From assembly GCA_021824565.1 (NCBI GenBank), contig JAKAKL010000083.1, positions 1-64,000 of the forward strand: a DNA stretch of 64,000 bases, in the 5' to 3' direction. The notes beneath the pieces were generated by a model. The model searched no databases. It had not been told where the DNA came from and saw nothing but the letters and a program-made list of their open reading frames with translations. Shown in pieces: positions 44,228-53,805 of this stretch. A program made the position numbers and the translations under genes. Source of the stretch: Bacteroidota bacterium. Its GTDB lineage: Bacteria > Bacteroidota > Ignavibacteria > Ignavibacteriales > Ignavibacteriaceae. Position 1 is the stretch's first letter. Each line of letters starts with the position of its first letter.

Positions 44228-45727
44228 TTAAAGATCAAATCCGCTGTAAGAAAGATTATAACTTTTATTAACTAACGGGAAGTCGGATATTCCATTTTTT
44301 CTTACGGCAAGAGCAACAGCAAGCCAGTTATTAAACGATGGGTCTTTTATTTTGTATTTCCTTAGCTGACCTTTATTATCAGTAACTGCACAATGGGAAA
44401 TTTCGCCGCGCCATCCTTCAGACATTGAGATTACAAATTGTTCCGGAAATATTTTTTTATTCTGAACAATCACTTCTCCTTCGCCGAGTAAATTAATCAG
44501 TTCTTTAATAATTTTTATTGATTGGGTTATTTCAATATAGCGAATATAAGCGCGCGCAAAAACATCTCCGGTATTTAAAGTAAGCTTATAAACAGGCAGC
44601 AGCATAAAGCCTTCGTATGGATGATCGGAGCGAACATCAATAGATACTCCGCTTGACCTTGCAGCCGGTCCCACCAACCCGATTTCTCTTGCTGTATCCC
44701 GTGTTATAATTCCAGTCTTTTCAAAACGGGCTAATACCGAAGCTGAAGAAAATAAAACGCCTGCTGCTAATTCCGCATCTTCATCTATTTTGTTCAATGT
44801 CTTTATTATTTCATTTATAAGATTTGAAGATAAATCGAAATTAACTCCGCCGGCTGCAATTAGTCCGCGACCAAAACGGCTTCCGCAAATTGCTAAAGTT
44901 GTATTAATAATCTTTGTTCTTAATGCGCCGAAGACTGCGTTTCCAGTAGTATATGCCACGTCGCCTGACAACGCTGAAAGATCACCAAGATGTATCCCGA
45001 TTCTTTCCATTTCTAAAGCTATAGTTCTTATAATCATTGCTCTTCTTGAAATATTAATCCCGGCTAATGATTCCATTGCTCTTGCAAATGCACCGGCATG
45101 ACCGATTACTGTATCGCCTGCAATTGATTCGGCAAGTTTCAAAAGATAGATCGGATTACTTTTATTTTTAAGAAATAAATTTTCAATTCCTCGATGCTGA
45201 AATCCTAATTCAATTTCAAGATTATGAATTACTTCGCCGTGGCATGAAAATCTAAAATGTCCAGGCTCAATGATACCAGCGTGAATTGGACCGACACCAA
45301 CTTCATGCACTTCTTCACCTGACATCTTAAAAAATTCATAAGGAGTTTCTTCGCTTGAAACTCCTGCTATTCCCTTTCGTACCGGCTTTAACCAGGGATG
45401 TCCTTCGGGCTTAACTCCATACTGTTCATAAAACTCTCTTTCAAAAAGATGAAAGGTTTTTGCCGACGAAGTTAATGATTTATACACATCACCTTCTTTC
45501 GACTTTGACAAAGCAATGAAAAGTTTTGATCGCTCGTCGTCAGCTAAAATTGTATAGAGAATTATATCATCGTTTATTTTTTCTCCGAAGAATTGGACAA
45601 GCCTTTTGCCGCTTGATATTCCATCAAGCAATTGACTTCTAAGCTCGCTAAAAGAAAGCTCTGGAATGTCCTTTAACGAAATCGATTGAAGATTTTTTAT
45701 TTCAGCCCAGCTCAAAATATTCTCCAA
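44228..45727 (-). CDS. Ehr-type complex large subunit (HyfG/NuoCD-like) lacking [NiFe] ligands
   Basis: 499 residues: an N-terminal NuoC-like domain (about 1-120; EREFYEQYGVKPEGHP) and a NuoD/HyfG-like domain (about 140-499; GPIHAGIIEPGHFRF, ELGFQHRGIENL, EGWRGEISH). In group 4 hydrogenases two CxxC motifs bind Ni-Fe. Here the first, normally RICGxCxxxH, reads SIAGDTVIGH (201-210), so both Cys are Ala203 and Thr206. The second, normally NPCYSC near the C-terminus, reads NLSYSG (491-496), with Ser493 and Gly496. The protein therefore cannot be a hydrogenase and belongs with energy-converting hydrogenase-related (Ehr) complexes or a quinone-type reductase. It abuts the NuoN-like gene by 2 bp. 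Confidence 0.9.
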   Translation of the reverse strand: MENILSWAEIKNLQSISLKDIPELSFSELRSQLLDGISSGKRLVQFFGEKINDDIILYTILADDERSKLFIALSKSKEGDVYKSLTSSAKTFHLFEREFYEQYGVKPEGHPWLKPVRKGIAGVSSEETPYEFFKMSGEEVHEVGVGPIHAGIIEPGHFRFSCHGEVIHNLEIELGFQHRGIENLFLKNKSNPIYLLKLAESIAGDTVIGHAGAFARAMESLAGINISRRAMIIRTIALEMERIGIHLGDLSALSGDVAYTTGNAVFGALRTKIINTTLAICGSRFGRGLIAAGGVNFDLSSNLINEIIKTLNKIDEDAELAAGVLFSSASVLARFEKTGIITRDTAREIGLVGPAARSSGVSIDVRSDHPYEGFMLLPVYKLTLNTGDVFARAYIRYIEITQSIKIIKELINLLGEGEVIVQNKKIFPEQFVISMSEGWRGEISHCAVTDNKGQLRKYKIKDPSFNNWLAVALAVRKNGISDFPLVNKSYNLSYSGFDL

Positions 45728-45729
45728 AA

Positions 45730-47157
45730 TTAATTAAGAAAACCGGCGGCATTTTTTATCAAATTTAAAATCATGTCTGGAATATTTGTTCCTATGATCA
45801 GCAGCAGTATTAAAATAATTATTTGTGTGGCGTAAGAAGAAAAATTTAATCCTGGTTTAGTAGCAGTAAACTCCGATTCTCCAAAAGACATTTTAAAAAC
45901 AGAAACGCTCATGCCGTAAACAATAACAGCAAGTAAAATGAAAAAAGGCACAGCGAGCCATCCAAGGTTCAGCATAAACATTGCCTTGATAATCAAAAAC
46001 TTTGCAATGAATGACGGGAAAGGCGGCATGCCGGAAATCGAAAGCAAGGAGATGATCCACAACCAGCCTGTTAAAGAATCTTTTTTTAGAATACCGCTGA
46101 CGCTATCTATCTTCTTAGTTTGATAAAGATGAAGAATATTTCCTGAAGTAAGAAACAAAGACGTTTTAGAGAACGAATGGGCAACAAGAAGAATCATAGC
46201 AGCAAAAATACCGGGCTTGCCGAGTGCAATCCCGATAAACAAAATTCCCATGTTTTCTATTGAAGAATAAGCAAGCATCCGTTTATAATTTTTCACCTGA
46301 AGCATGAATACGGCGCTAATCAACAGCGAGAGAAACCCGGTAATCAAAAAAAGAAAATTTGAGAAATATTCTTGATTTGCATGAATCATTATTTCTTGAT
46401 AGCGAATTAGACCTAGGAAAGCAGTATTCAGCAAAGTACCGGAGAGCATTGCTGATATTGGCGACGGAGCTTCGGAATGCGCATCAGGCAGCCACGCATG
46501 TATAGGAGCTATGCCAACCTTTGTACCGAATCCCACAAAAACAAAGACAAAGCTTATTAAAAGCCAAAATGGATTTATCTGCGATGCATGCTGATATAAA
46601 TCAGAAAAGAACAATGATCCTACAGATTTACTGCCTATCGATAAAAATATTATTCCGACAAATGCGAGCGATATGCCGATAGAGCAAATGTAAATATATT
46701 TCCACGCCGCTTCGAGAGAAGATTTTTTTCTTTCAAAATAAATTAGTAAGGCGCTGCTCAAAGTTGTTGCTTCAACAAAAACCCACATCAACGCAAGATG
46801 CGTAGAAAGTATAACTCCGGTCATTGAGGCTGCAAACAAAAACATAGTAACAGTATAACCCGCTTCTTTTTGCGGTGAGACGTTATGCTCTTTAAAATAA
46901 GATAAACTGTAAATTGAAGCCGCAGAATAAACCACAGTCATTATTGTTAGAAAATAAATTCCGATCGGATCAAAGTTAAAATAAATATTAAGCCAGCCAG
47001 GCAGGATTACCCAATTAATTCCAAACCAGAGACATAAGACTACCGCAATATAAATTGCGGGCATAAGCAGAAGCGCTGTTCGTGTAACGACCTTTCTACT
47101 AATTAGCAAAACTGCAGCACCTAAAAAAACCGGGAGAAATAATAATATGGTTATCAT
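45730..47157 (-). CDS. Ehr-type complex membrane subunit, HyfF/NuoN-like
   Basis: 475 residues with about 14 hydrophobic helices, a Mrp-type antiporter-like proton- or sodium-translocating subunit. Family motifs seen are ALMWVFVEATTLSSALLI (with the conserved Glu), GFGTKVGIAPIHAWLPDAHSEAPSP (conserved Lys and the broken-helix region) and YKRMLAYSSIENMG. It is separated from the large-subunit gene by 2 bp and from the HyfE-like gene by 1 bp. In the complex it would couple electron transfer to ion movement. Confidence 0.93.
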   Translation of the reverse strand: MITILLFLPVFLGAAVLLISRKVVTRTALLLMPAIYIAVVLCLWFGINWVILPGWLNIYFNFDPIGIYFLTIMTVVYSAASIYSLSYFKEHNVSPQKEAGYTVTMFLFAASMTGVILSTHLALMWVFVEATTLSSALLIYFERKKSSLEAAWKYIYICSIGISLAFVGIIFLSIGSKSVGSLFFSDLYQHASQINPFWLLISFVFVFVGFGTKVGIAPIHAWLPDAHSEAPSPISAMLSGTLLNTAFLGLIRYQEIMIHANQEYFSNFLFLITGFLSLLISAVFMLQVKNYKRMLAYSSIENMGILFIGIALGKPGIFAAMILLVAHSFSKTSLFLTSGNILHLYQTKKIDSVSGILKKDSLTGWLWIISLLSISGMPPFPSFIAKFLIIKAMFMLNLGWLAVPFFILLAVIVYGMSVSVFKMSFGESEFTATKPGLNFSSYATQIIILILLLIIGTNIPDMILNLIKNAAGFLN

Positions 47158-47158
47158 A

Positions 47159-47794
47159 TTAGTCTTTCAAATCTGTAAGAATATCGATGTGGTTGCCGTC
47201 GAACATAGCCTGGATCTTATTAAAGAAAATTGCAAAGAGATAAATACCTACGAAAAGATCGAGAAGCACTCCTACATTTACGAGCAGCGGCATTTCATTA
47301 GCAACCGACAGCGATAGAAGAAAAATTCCATTCTCAAGCATCATGTAGCATAAAATATGAGTTATTATTCGCTTCCTATTCACGATTAAAAATAAGCTTG
47401 CTATAATCAGAACAAGCGAAACACCAAAATAAAGCGGCTTAATGCCAACGTTAGCTTTTGCCGACCAGAACGCGCCGACAAATCCGAAAATAAAAATTGC
47501 ACTGCCAATCAGCAGAGAATAAAATTGTGAAAGGTACGGCTCTACTTCCCTACCAATTTCGTTCTTACGTATAACATTTAAAAGAAAATACGGGATGACT
47601 ACGGCTTTAATTATGAGTGTTTCAAGAACTAAGAATGCAATGTTCAGCCAGTTAAGTTCTTTAATATCTAATATTATCAACATGAAGAGAAAAATTCCTT
47701 GCAGCGAAAGCGTTTTCACATAAGCTTCTATACGGCTTGCAGCAAATACATAAAGCATCGTTGTACCAAGAAGAATTATAATTATGCTGCTCAT
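47159..47794 (-). CDS. Ehr-type complex membrane subunit, HyfE/NuoK-like
   Basis: 211 residues with about seven hydrophobic helices. The C-terminal half resembles NuoK (ITHILCYMMLENGIFLLSL with a membrane Glu; LVNVGVLLDLFVGIYLFAIF), while the N-terminal half adds helices as in HyfE. It is abutted by its upstream and downstream neighbours with 0-1 bp, so the order in the operon is fixed and translation is coupled. Confidence 0.9.
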   Translation of the reverse strand: MSSIIIILLGTTMLYVFAASRIEAYVKTLSLQGIFLFMLIILDIKELNWLNIAFLVLETLIIKAVVIPYFLLNVIRKNEIGREVEPYLSQFYSLLIGSAIFIFGFVGAFWSAKANVGIKPLYFGVSLVLIIASLFLIVNRKRIITHILCYMMLENGIFLLSLSVANEMPLLVNVGVLLDLFVGIYLFAIFFNKIQAMFDGNHIDILTDLKD

Positions 47795-48706
47795 TTAAAG
47801 TCCTCCGCGCAAAAATGAAATAACGACAGCGAATGCAATAAGAGAAAGCGCTGTCATTAAAAAAATGAATTGAGGTACATGCGACATTCTTGCGCGAGCA
47901 ATTAAAGACTCAATAATACCGATCAATGCTGCTGTTAAAAAAATTATTCCTATAAAAATAATCAGTGAAAATACCGAGTTGGAGGGGATGAAAAACTCAG
48001 CAAGCAATGAAGACAATAGAACTAATTTTAAACCGGAAGAATAAAAAATAAAAGCCAGGTCCGGTCCGGAATAATCAAGTATCATAACTTCGTGGATCAT
48101 TGTTAGTTCAAGATGAGTGTTCGGATCGTCTACCGGCACACGCGATCCTTCGGTTAAGATCATAATTATTAAAGAAACCGCAAATAAAATTTTTATTAAA
48201 ACCGTGTAACCAGCGCTTGAGTTCAGCAAATTAAAAATTGCGTCAAAGGAAGTTTGACCGGTGAGCAGAGCAAGGGTTCCGAGTAAGATAAAAAAGGCAG
48301 GCTCAACAATGGTTGAAAAAGTAACTTCCCTGCTTGCGCCCATACCTTCAAAACTGCTTCCGGTATCAAGCGAGGCGACAATAGCAAGAAATTTTGCAAG
48401 TCCTAAAGCATAAGCGAAAAGTATAAAATCTCCATCGAAACTTATAACTGCTCCAATCGCAGGCAAAGGCAAAATTAGAAAAGCAAAAATAACAGATGAC
48501 AAGTTTACTGCCGGAGCAATTTTGAAAATTATAGAAGTGGTTTTACTAATAACTTCGCCCTTACGAAGAAGTCTTAAAAAATCGTAAAGAGGTTGTATAA
48601 GAGGTGAACCTTTGCGACCAGCCCACATTGCTTTAATGCGGTTTATTATGCCAAGAAAAAGAAAAGGTGCAAAGATTATAAACAATATTTGAACAGTCAT
48701 CATCAT
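47795..48706 (-). CDS. Ehr-type complex membrane subunit, HyfC/NuoH-like
   Basis: 303 residues with about eight helices. NuoH-type features are visible: LFLGIINRIKAMWAGRKGSPLIQPLYDFLRLL at the N-terminus (RKGSPLIQP shown in full only in part here), EGMGASREVTFS with charged residues of the quinone-side cavity, and EGSRVPVDDPNTHLELTMIHE. It docks the soluble arm onto the membrane arm. Its ATG follows the stop of the upstream antiporter-like gene directly. Confidence 0.92.
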   Translation of the reverse strand: MMMTVQILFIIFAPFLFLGIINRIKAMWAGRKGSPLIQPLYDFLRLLRKGEVISKTTSIIFKIAPAVNLSSVIFAFLILPLPAIGAVISFDGDFILFAYALGLAKFLAIVASLDTGSSFEGMGASREVTFSTIVEPAFFILLGTLALLTGQTSFDAIFNLLNSSAGYTVLIKILFAVSLIIMILTEGSRVPVDDPNTHLELTMIHEVMILDYSGPDLAFIFYSSGLKLVLLSSLLAEFFIPSNSVFSLIIFIGIIFLTAALIGIIESLIARARMSHVPQFIFLMTALSLIAFAVVISFLRGGL

Positions 48707-50692
48707 CTATAAAGCACCGAAAATCCATATTAAAATAATAAGCAAGAAAATTAATCCGTATAAAATATACTGCTGCATTTTGCCGCTTTGAATCCACGCA
48801 AACATTGTTAAAAACTTACGCACGAATTTTAAAATCGGCTGGACAAAAAATCTTTCAGCAAAATCATGCTGTGAAGTTTTTAGGTGCGCTTCGTTTGGAA
48901 AAATATCGTGCTGCGATTCAACAATCGTTTTCTGAGGAACAAGTTCTGCAACCAGTTCCAGAAAAGGAAGAGAATATGAACTTCCAGTGTATTGAAGCCT
49001 GCTGCTTTCTACTTGATAGCCGCAGTCCCACGTTTTAAATTGTTTAACTTTTTTGTTCTTCAAAAAATACTTTCTAACAAGAAAAATGATAAGCGTTATG
49101 CCGGTGAATAAAATAAATGCTCCGCTCAAAGATGAATAAAGAGAAAGGACGGAACCCAACGTGGATTCAATATCAACATTCATAAATTGCTTTAAAACCG
49201 GATAAAGGATTTGAATAATTAAAAGCGGGGAAATTCCGATCACAAAAATAAAAACTGCAAGAACAATCATAGGCAATAATAACGGGCTTGAGCCTTCTTC
49301 CGGTTTTTTATGGAGTGATTCTCTCGCTGTGCCGAGAAAAGCAATTCCAAATAATTTTGTAAATCCCACCATCGCCATAATGCCAATTAGAGCCAGTCCT
49401 GAAAATCCTATAAGCATAACAATATTTAACGATACACTGGTGTATGAAAATCCTTTTGCGAGTCCTAAATAAATTGCGAACTCACTTACAAATCCATTGA
49501 ATAAAGGCAGCCCGCATATTGCAAGCGACCCAATCAAAAACAACATTGAAGTTACCGGCATAAATTTAATTAAGCCGCCAAGCTTTTCAATATTTCTTGT
49601 GTGTGTATTTTGATAAACAATGCCGGCGCCATAGAAAAGAATGCTCTTAAAAATAAAATGATTGATTGTATGAAGTATTGCGCCTAAGAATCCGAGCGCT
49701 TCAATTAAGGGTATATTATAAACTGCGCCAAGCATTCCCAGACCGATACCCATGCCGATGATTCCAATATTTTCAATGCTTGAGTATGCAAGAAATTTTT
49801 TAATATCTTTCTGTGAAATCGCATTAAGAATTCCCGCAACACCGGTAGCAAATGAAATTAAAAAGACTGCATAAGCAAGATGGATTTCCGGTACGCCGCT
49901 TAATAGAATTATTCTGAGGATACCATAAATTCCTGTCTTGATCATAACGCCGGACATTATTGAAGAAACGCCTGTAGGAGCCGCCGGGTGCGCTCTCGGC
50001 AGCCACGTATGGAAAGGAACAAAACCTGCTTTCGTTCCGAAGCCGATAAAAAACAATGAGAAAAGAACAACCGCAATATAATTTTGTGTGTTCAAAATAA
50101 TTTTGAACGAAGCGAAGTCATAGCTTCCAGATAAATTTGACAGCCACGCAAAAGCTGCTATTAAAAAAGAAGCTCCTATTTGCATGGCAATTAAATAATA
50201 TATTCCGGCTTTTCTTACATCTTCTTTATCGTTTTCAAAAACTACAAGGAAGAAAGATGAGAGCGACATTAATTCCCATACTATCAAAAAAAGAAATGAA
50301 TTCTGAGCTATAACTACGAGCAGCATTGAAGATATTAAAAGTCCAAAGAAAAAATAAAAAGTAGATAAAGAATATTTCCCTCTGTAATATTGCTTCATAT
50401 AACCGAACGAATAAATTGAGGCGAGTAAAGATCCGATAGTAATAATCAAAGCAAAGACAGAAGCCAGCGGATCAAGCCTCAGTGCAGAAGCGCCGATCGG
50501 TTCTGAAAAAAATATTATGGTTGAAAAAGAATTTCCAAAAACTAAAGAAGAAAATAAAGTAGGCAGAATTAAAAATTGCGATGCTATCGCGCCGATTAAA
50601 AAAATTATACTTTTCCATTCATCTTTGCGGAGAAAAATTGTAATCATTCCAGAAGCAAAAAAAAGCAAAATACCTGCAAGAAAATAACTCAA
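48707..50692 (-). CDS. Ehr-type complex membrane subunit, HyfB/NuoL-like
   Basis: 661 residues with about 15-16 hydrophobic helices. Antiporter-like motifs are VWELMSLSSFFLVVFE (conserved Glu), GFGTKAGFVPFHTWLPRAHP (conserved Lys) and KFLAYSSIENIGIIGMG. The C-terminal extension with KTWDCGYQVESSRLQYTGSSY is the signature of HyfB-type subunits as opposed to NuoL. It is the first structural gene of the complex, 10 bp after the HTH-EIIA gene. Confidence 0.93.
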   Translation of the reverse strand: MSYFLAGILLFFASGMITIFLRKDEWKSIIFLIGAIASQFLILPTLFSSLVFGNSFSTIIFFSEPIGASALRLDPLASVFALIITIGSLLASIYSFGYMKQYYRGKYSLSTFYFFFGLLISSMLLVVIAQNSFLFLIVWELMSLSSFFLVVFENDKEDVRKAGIYYLIAMQIGASFLIAAFAWLSNLSGSYDFASFKIILNTQNYIAVVLFSLFFIGFGTKAGFVPFHTWLPRAHPAAPTGVSSIMSGVMIKTGIYGILRIILLSGVPEIHLAYAVFLISFATGVAGILNAISQKDIKKFLAYSSIENIGIIGMGIGLGMLGAVYNIPLIEALGFLGAILHTINHFIFKSILFYGAGIVYQNTHTRNIEKLGGLIKFMPVTSMLFLIGSLAICGLPLFNGFVSEFAIYLGLAKGFSYTSVSLNIVMLIGFSGLALIGIMAMVGFTKLFGIAFLGTARESLHKKPEEGSSPLLLPMIVLAVFIFVIGISPLLIIQILYPVLKQFMNVDIESTLGSVLSLYSSLSGAFILFTGITLIIFLVRKYFLKNKKVKQFKTWDCGYQVESSRLQYTGSSYSLPFLELVAELVPQKTIVESQHDIFPNEAHLKTSQHDFAERFFVQPILKFVRKFLTMFAWIQSGKMQQYILYGLIFLLIILIWIFGAL

Positions 50693-50702
50693 TTAATGAC
50701 TC

Positions 50703-51374
50703 CTAATTTTTCCATTCTAATTCTTTAGCTTCGATGAAGTTTAAAATTTCGTCTTTTGGAGATTGTGCTTTTAACATTTCAATAAAACTATCCTGCTGAC
50801 AAAGAAATGAAATTTTAGAAAGCACTTCAAGATGGCGCCGCGGGTTATTTGTAATAACGATAAAAAGAGTGTGCACCGTTTCTTTATCAAGCGCCTTGAA
50901 GTCCATCTGATTTTGAAGATAGCAGATTGAAACGCTTGCGTCTGTTACATCGGTAATAATTGGATTTCTTGGATGTGGAATGGCAATTCCTCTGCCAATA
51001 GCTGTCGTCATCATTTCTTCACGGCTCAGTAGAGCAGATAAAATTTCGTCTTTTGAAATTCCCTTAGGAGTCGAAATTGTATTTATCGCGCTGCTAAGAA
51101 TTTCTTTAACCGAATTGCCGGTTATTCCGGAATAGACACCGCCTGATTTGAGCAGATCATAAAAATTTGTAGTACGGTTGCCGGCAGATAAATTTAGCAC
51201 ATGAGATGAAAGCTCAATTTTATTGCTTAGTATCCACTCATTAATTTCCAGCCGGTTAAATCTATATTGATGATTAATCCGGTAGCAAGGGATTTTCTTG
51301 TCCTTTATCCAGCGGTAAACTGTTTTTTCGTTTACCTGAAGCAGTTCTACTATGTCTTTTATTTTTAAGTCCAC
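50703..51374 (-). CDS. HTH-EIIA fusion protein (PtsN-like) heading the Ehr operon
   Basis: 223 residues. Residues 4-48 are an excisionase/MerR-type HTH (VNEKTVYRWIKDKKIPCYRI). Residues about 75-220 are a PTS EIIA domain of the nitrogen-PTS (PtsN) type, with the phosphorylatable His134 in GRGIAIPHPRN. EIIA-Ntr proteins signal nitrogen, potassium or carbon state through PtsP-NPr phosphotransfer. The gene is only 10 bp before the HyfB-like gene and transcribed with it, so it likely belongs to the same operon and could regulate the complex or its transcription according to its phosphorylation. No other PTS gene is in the window. Confidence 0.88.
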   Translation of the reverse strand: MDLKIKDIVELLQVNEKTVYRWIKDKKIPCYRINHQYRFNRLEINEWILSNKIELSSHVLNLSAGNRTTNFYDLLKSGGVYSGITGNSVKEILSSAINTISTPKGISKDEILSALLSREEMMTTAIGRGIAIPHPRNPIITDVTDASVSICYLQNQMDFKALDKETVHTLFIVITNNPRRHLEVLSKISFLCQQDSFIEMLKAQSPKDEILNFIEAKELEWKN

Positions 51375-51475
51375 AAAGCACTATTAATTGTGGGCTCAAA
51401 AGTAATATTTTTTCCCGACTTGCACAAAGATCAGATAATACTTCCGCAAAAGTCCGCTAATGTCCTGACGATAGT

Positions 51476-53698
51476 TTATGGATAGGCATCCCACAAAGCG
51501 ATTGCGTAAGCGCCCGCGCCAAATCCAACCATCGGCACTGCTCCATCGTAGAAAGATGTTTTCTTATCATATAATTCCGGAATCAAATTGTAGTTCAGCG
51601 CAGCTTGATCGGTAACCCAGTTGACCAAATGCCGCGCGCCTTTTTGATCGCCGAATCTATGCATTGCTGAAGCCGCGCGTAAGTCCAGCAGAATCCATTC
51701 GGCGGTTTCATACCAATCGCCTTTGTTAATACGCGAAAAGCCATGTATTCCGCCTTGGACTCCTAAAATCTTTTTATACTCTTTGAGCTGAGAATGAAAA
51801 AAGTTTTTGTTCTTGAATAATCCGAAACCAAAAGCTTCAAAAGTACCACCGTCAAAATAATCATAAGCACTCGAATCAGACGCTTCAACATTTCCTTTGA
51901 TGAATTTATTATTGACGACCAATTCTTTGCTTATTCCTCCAAGTAATCTTTCATAAGCATTATAATACTTTCCCGCATCGCCAATTTTCAGTTGCGAAGA
52001 AAGTTCTGCAAAATCTCTTAGTCCTGCGGCGCAAGCAATTGAAGTGTAGGCAAATTGTTTTCCAGGAAGATGCCTCTCCCACGGACCGGAATCAATTCTA
52101 ATTACATTATTAGTATCGATACAATGTATAATCGGATCCGCAACTTTTGAAGAAAGCAGTTCATAATTTTTTTTAAAAAATGCCGAATCGCCGCTGCGAT
52201 GTACATAATCGCAAAGTGCAATTAGAGAAAGACCGAAGCCGTCCAGTTCAATGTTCGGACCATCATCGTTATAATCCGATTCTTCTTTCCCGTCGCCAAA
52301 ATAACGGCAGACAGAAATTTGGTACGGCACCCCAACTCCATAATCTTTACCGTCCTTAAAAATAAAATGCTCATAATGATTCGACTCGGTATGAAGCATG
52401 AAAGAAAGAACGCGCTGCGCTTCATCAAATAAGCCGAGCCTGTTCAATCCTAAAATCGAATAACATCCGTCGCGAACCCAGGCAATATTCCATCCGCCTG
52501 GTGGGAGTGAAGCGAGAATTTGTCCGCGTGATTTTTTAAAAACTCCTTGAGGTGGAATCTGCGCCATTTTTAAAACAGAAATTGACTGCTCTAATAAAGC
52601 GCGCTGCTTGGCGGAAATTCCCTTAGGCATCTTTGCATGCGCAAAAATTTTCTTCATGTATTTTATTTCTTGATTCAATAAATCGCCGTTGCTTGCAATC
52701 AATCTTGATTTGGCTTTCTCGATTATTTGATCATCAGTTTGCAGCGAATCAGTATAACTCAACAAAAAATATTTCTCAGCCTGATTATCAGGTCTTTTAA
52801 ATTCAACCGAGTCAACCAGTACCCTCGTTTTCTGCAAAAGATAATTCAAAGAGCATTTATCCACTTTTGATTTCTTGCCTCGAACATCGATATAGAAAAC
52901 TTTATCTTCGTTAGTGAAGGAAGCAAAGTAATTCACTTCAACATAAGGATATTTAACTGTGATTACATGCGTGTTGTCTTTATAATATGTCCCCAATGGT
53001 TTTGAATTTATTGTAAGAGAAACCATTCTTAAAAATGGATGAACATAATTTGCGGAATCATAAGCTTTAAAAATAAACGGGCTGATATTTTCAATTTGTT
53101 CGCGCCGCGCATCATAAACAGCAGCGATTAATCCATTCGTCGTGACAAGCTGGTAAAAAGATTTCTTCGGACCGCGCGGAGGATTAAATTCTTTCTGATA
53201 ATCACTTTCATCATAAATTCCGACCGGACCATAAACAATTCCTCCCGGACCGCCCATATCAAAAACACGGACAGCAAGAACATTATCTTTTCTTAATAGC
53301 TTTGTCGAGACTTTATAAAACCTCATCTTGTCGTAGGCGGTAACAGGGTGCGGCGGGAAAATTCCCATTCCGCCAATGCGAACTCCGTTTAGATATGATT
53401 CATCAGCATCGTCAATCTTTCCAAGTATTATGTATGCACTGTCGCCGCTGAATTTCTTTTTTAAAGTGAAATGCACCCGGTACCATGCAATTCCATCGTA
53501 GCCATCGAAGCCTTGATTTTCCCAATAATCCGGAACATTAATTAATGTCCATGAATTATCATTGAAGTTAGGATTTTTATATTCGGGGTTATCACCAGTT
53601 GTAAAATGCCAGCGCTCTGGAAGTAAAATAGTTTGTGAAAAACATTTCGCATTAAAAAAGACTAAAAAATATAAAAGAGCAATCTTCAAAAATTTCAT
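51476..53698 (-). CDS. Secreted GH15-like glycosidase with jelly-roll domain
   Basis: 740 residues. A signal peptide (about 1-22) is followed by a beta-galactosidase-type sugar-binding jelly roll (about 25-165; PDYWENQGFDGYDGIAWYR, YLNGVRIG). A linker beta-region and a C-terminal (alpha/alpha)6 barrel (about 370-740) with WNIAWVRDGCYSILGL, typical of GH15 glucoamylase-like enzymes, come next, followed by EWILLDLRAASAMHRFGD. Periplasmic or surface exo-acting glucosidase activity is likely, but alpha or beta preference cannot be told from sequence. It is the most downstream gene of the run that begins with the TonB receptor at 63712, 107 bp after ppiC. Confidence 0.8.
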   Translation of the reverse strand: MKFLKIALLYFLVFFNAKCFSQTILLPERWHFTTGDNPEYKNPNFNDNSWTLINVPDYWENQGFDGYDGIAWYRVHFTLKKKFSGDSAYIILGKIDDADESYLNGVRIGGMGIFPPHPVTAYDKMRFYKVSTKLLRKDNVLAVRVFDMGGPGGIVYGPVGIYDESDYQKEFNPPRGPKKSFYQLVTTNGLIAAVYDARREQIENISPFIFKAYDSANYVHPFLRMVSLTINSKPLGTYYKDNTHVITVKYPYVEVNYFASFTNEDKVFYIDVRGKKSKVDKCSLNYLLQKTRVLVDSVEFKRPDNQAEKYFLLSYTDSLQTDDQIIEKAKSRLIASNGDLLNQEIKYMKKIFAHAKMPKGISAKQRALLEQSISVLKMAQIPPQGVFKKSRGQILASLPPGGWNIAWVRDGCYSILGLNRLGLFDEAQRVLSFMLHTESNHYEHFIFKDGKDYGVGVPYQISVCRYFGDGKEESDYNDDGPNIELDGFGLSLIALCDYVHRSGDSAFFKKNYELLSSKVADPIIHCIDTNNVIRIDSGPWERHLPGKQFAYTSIACAAGLRDFAELSSQLKIGDAGKYYNAYERLLGGISKELVVNNKFIKGNVEASDSSAYDYFDGGTFEAFGFGLFKNKNFFHSQLKEYKKILGVQGGIHGFSRINKGDWYETAEWILLDLRAASAMHRFGDQKGARHLVNWVTDQAALNYNLIPELYDKKTSFYDGAVPMVGFGAGAYAIALWDAYP

Positions 53699-53805
53699 AG
53701 TTAATTCCTTTCTTCGAAACCAAGTATAGAATTGATCAATCTTAGATTATAAAATATAAACTAACCGGTGGACGAGAGCAAAAAAAATTACCTAATAATG
53801 AAAAA

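Noticed and set aside
43453-50692. Annotation of the operon as hydrogenase-4 or as complex I
   Set aside because: The large subunit lacks all four Ni-Fe cysteines, and the set lacks NuoE, F, G and shows HyfB-type C-terminal features, so neither name fits.
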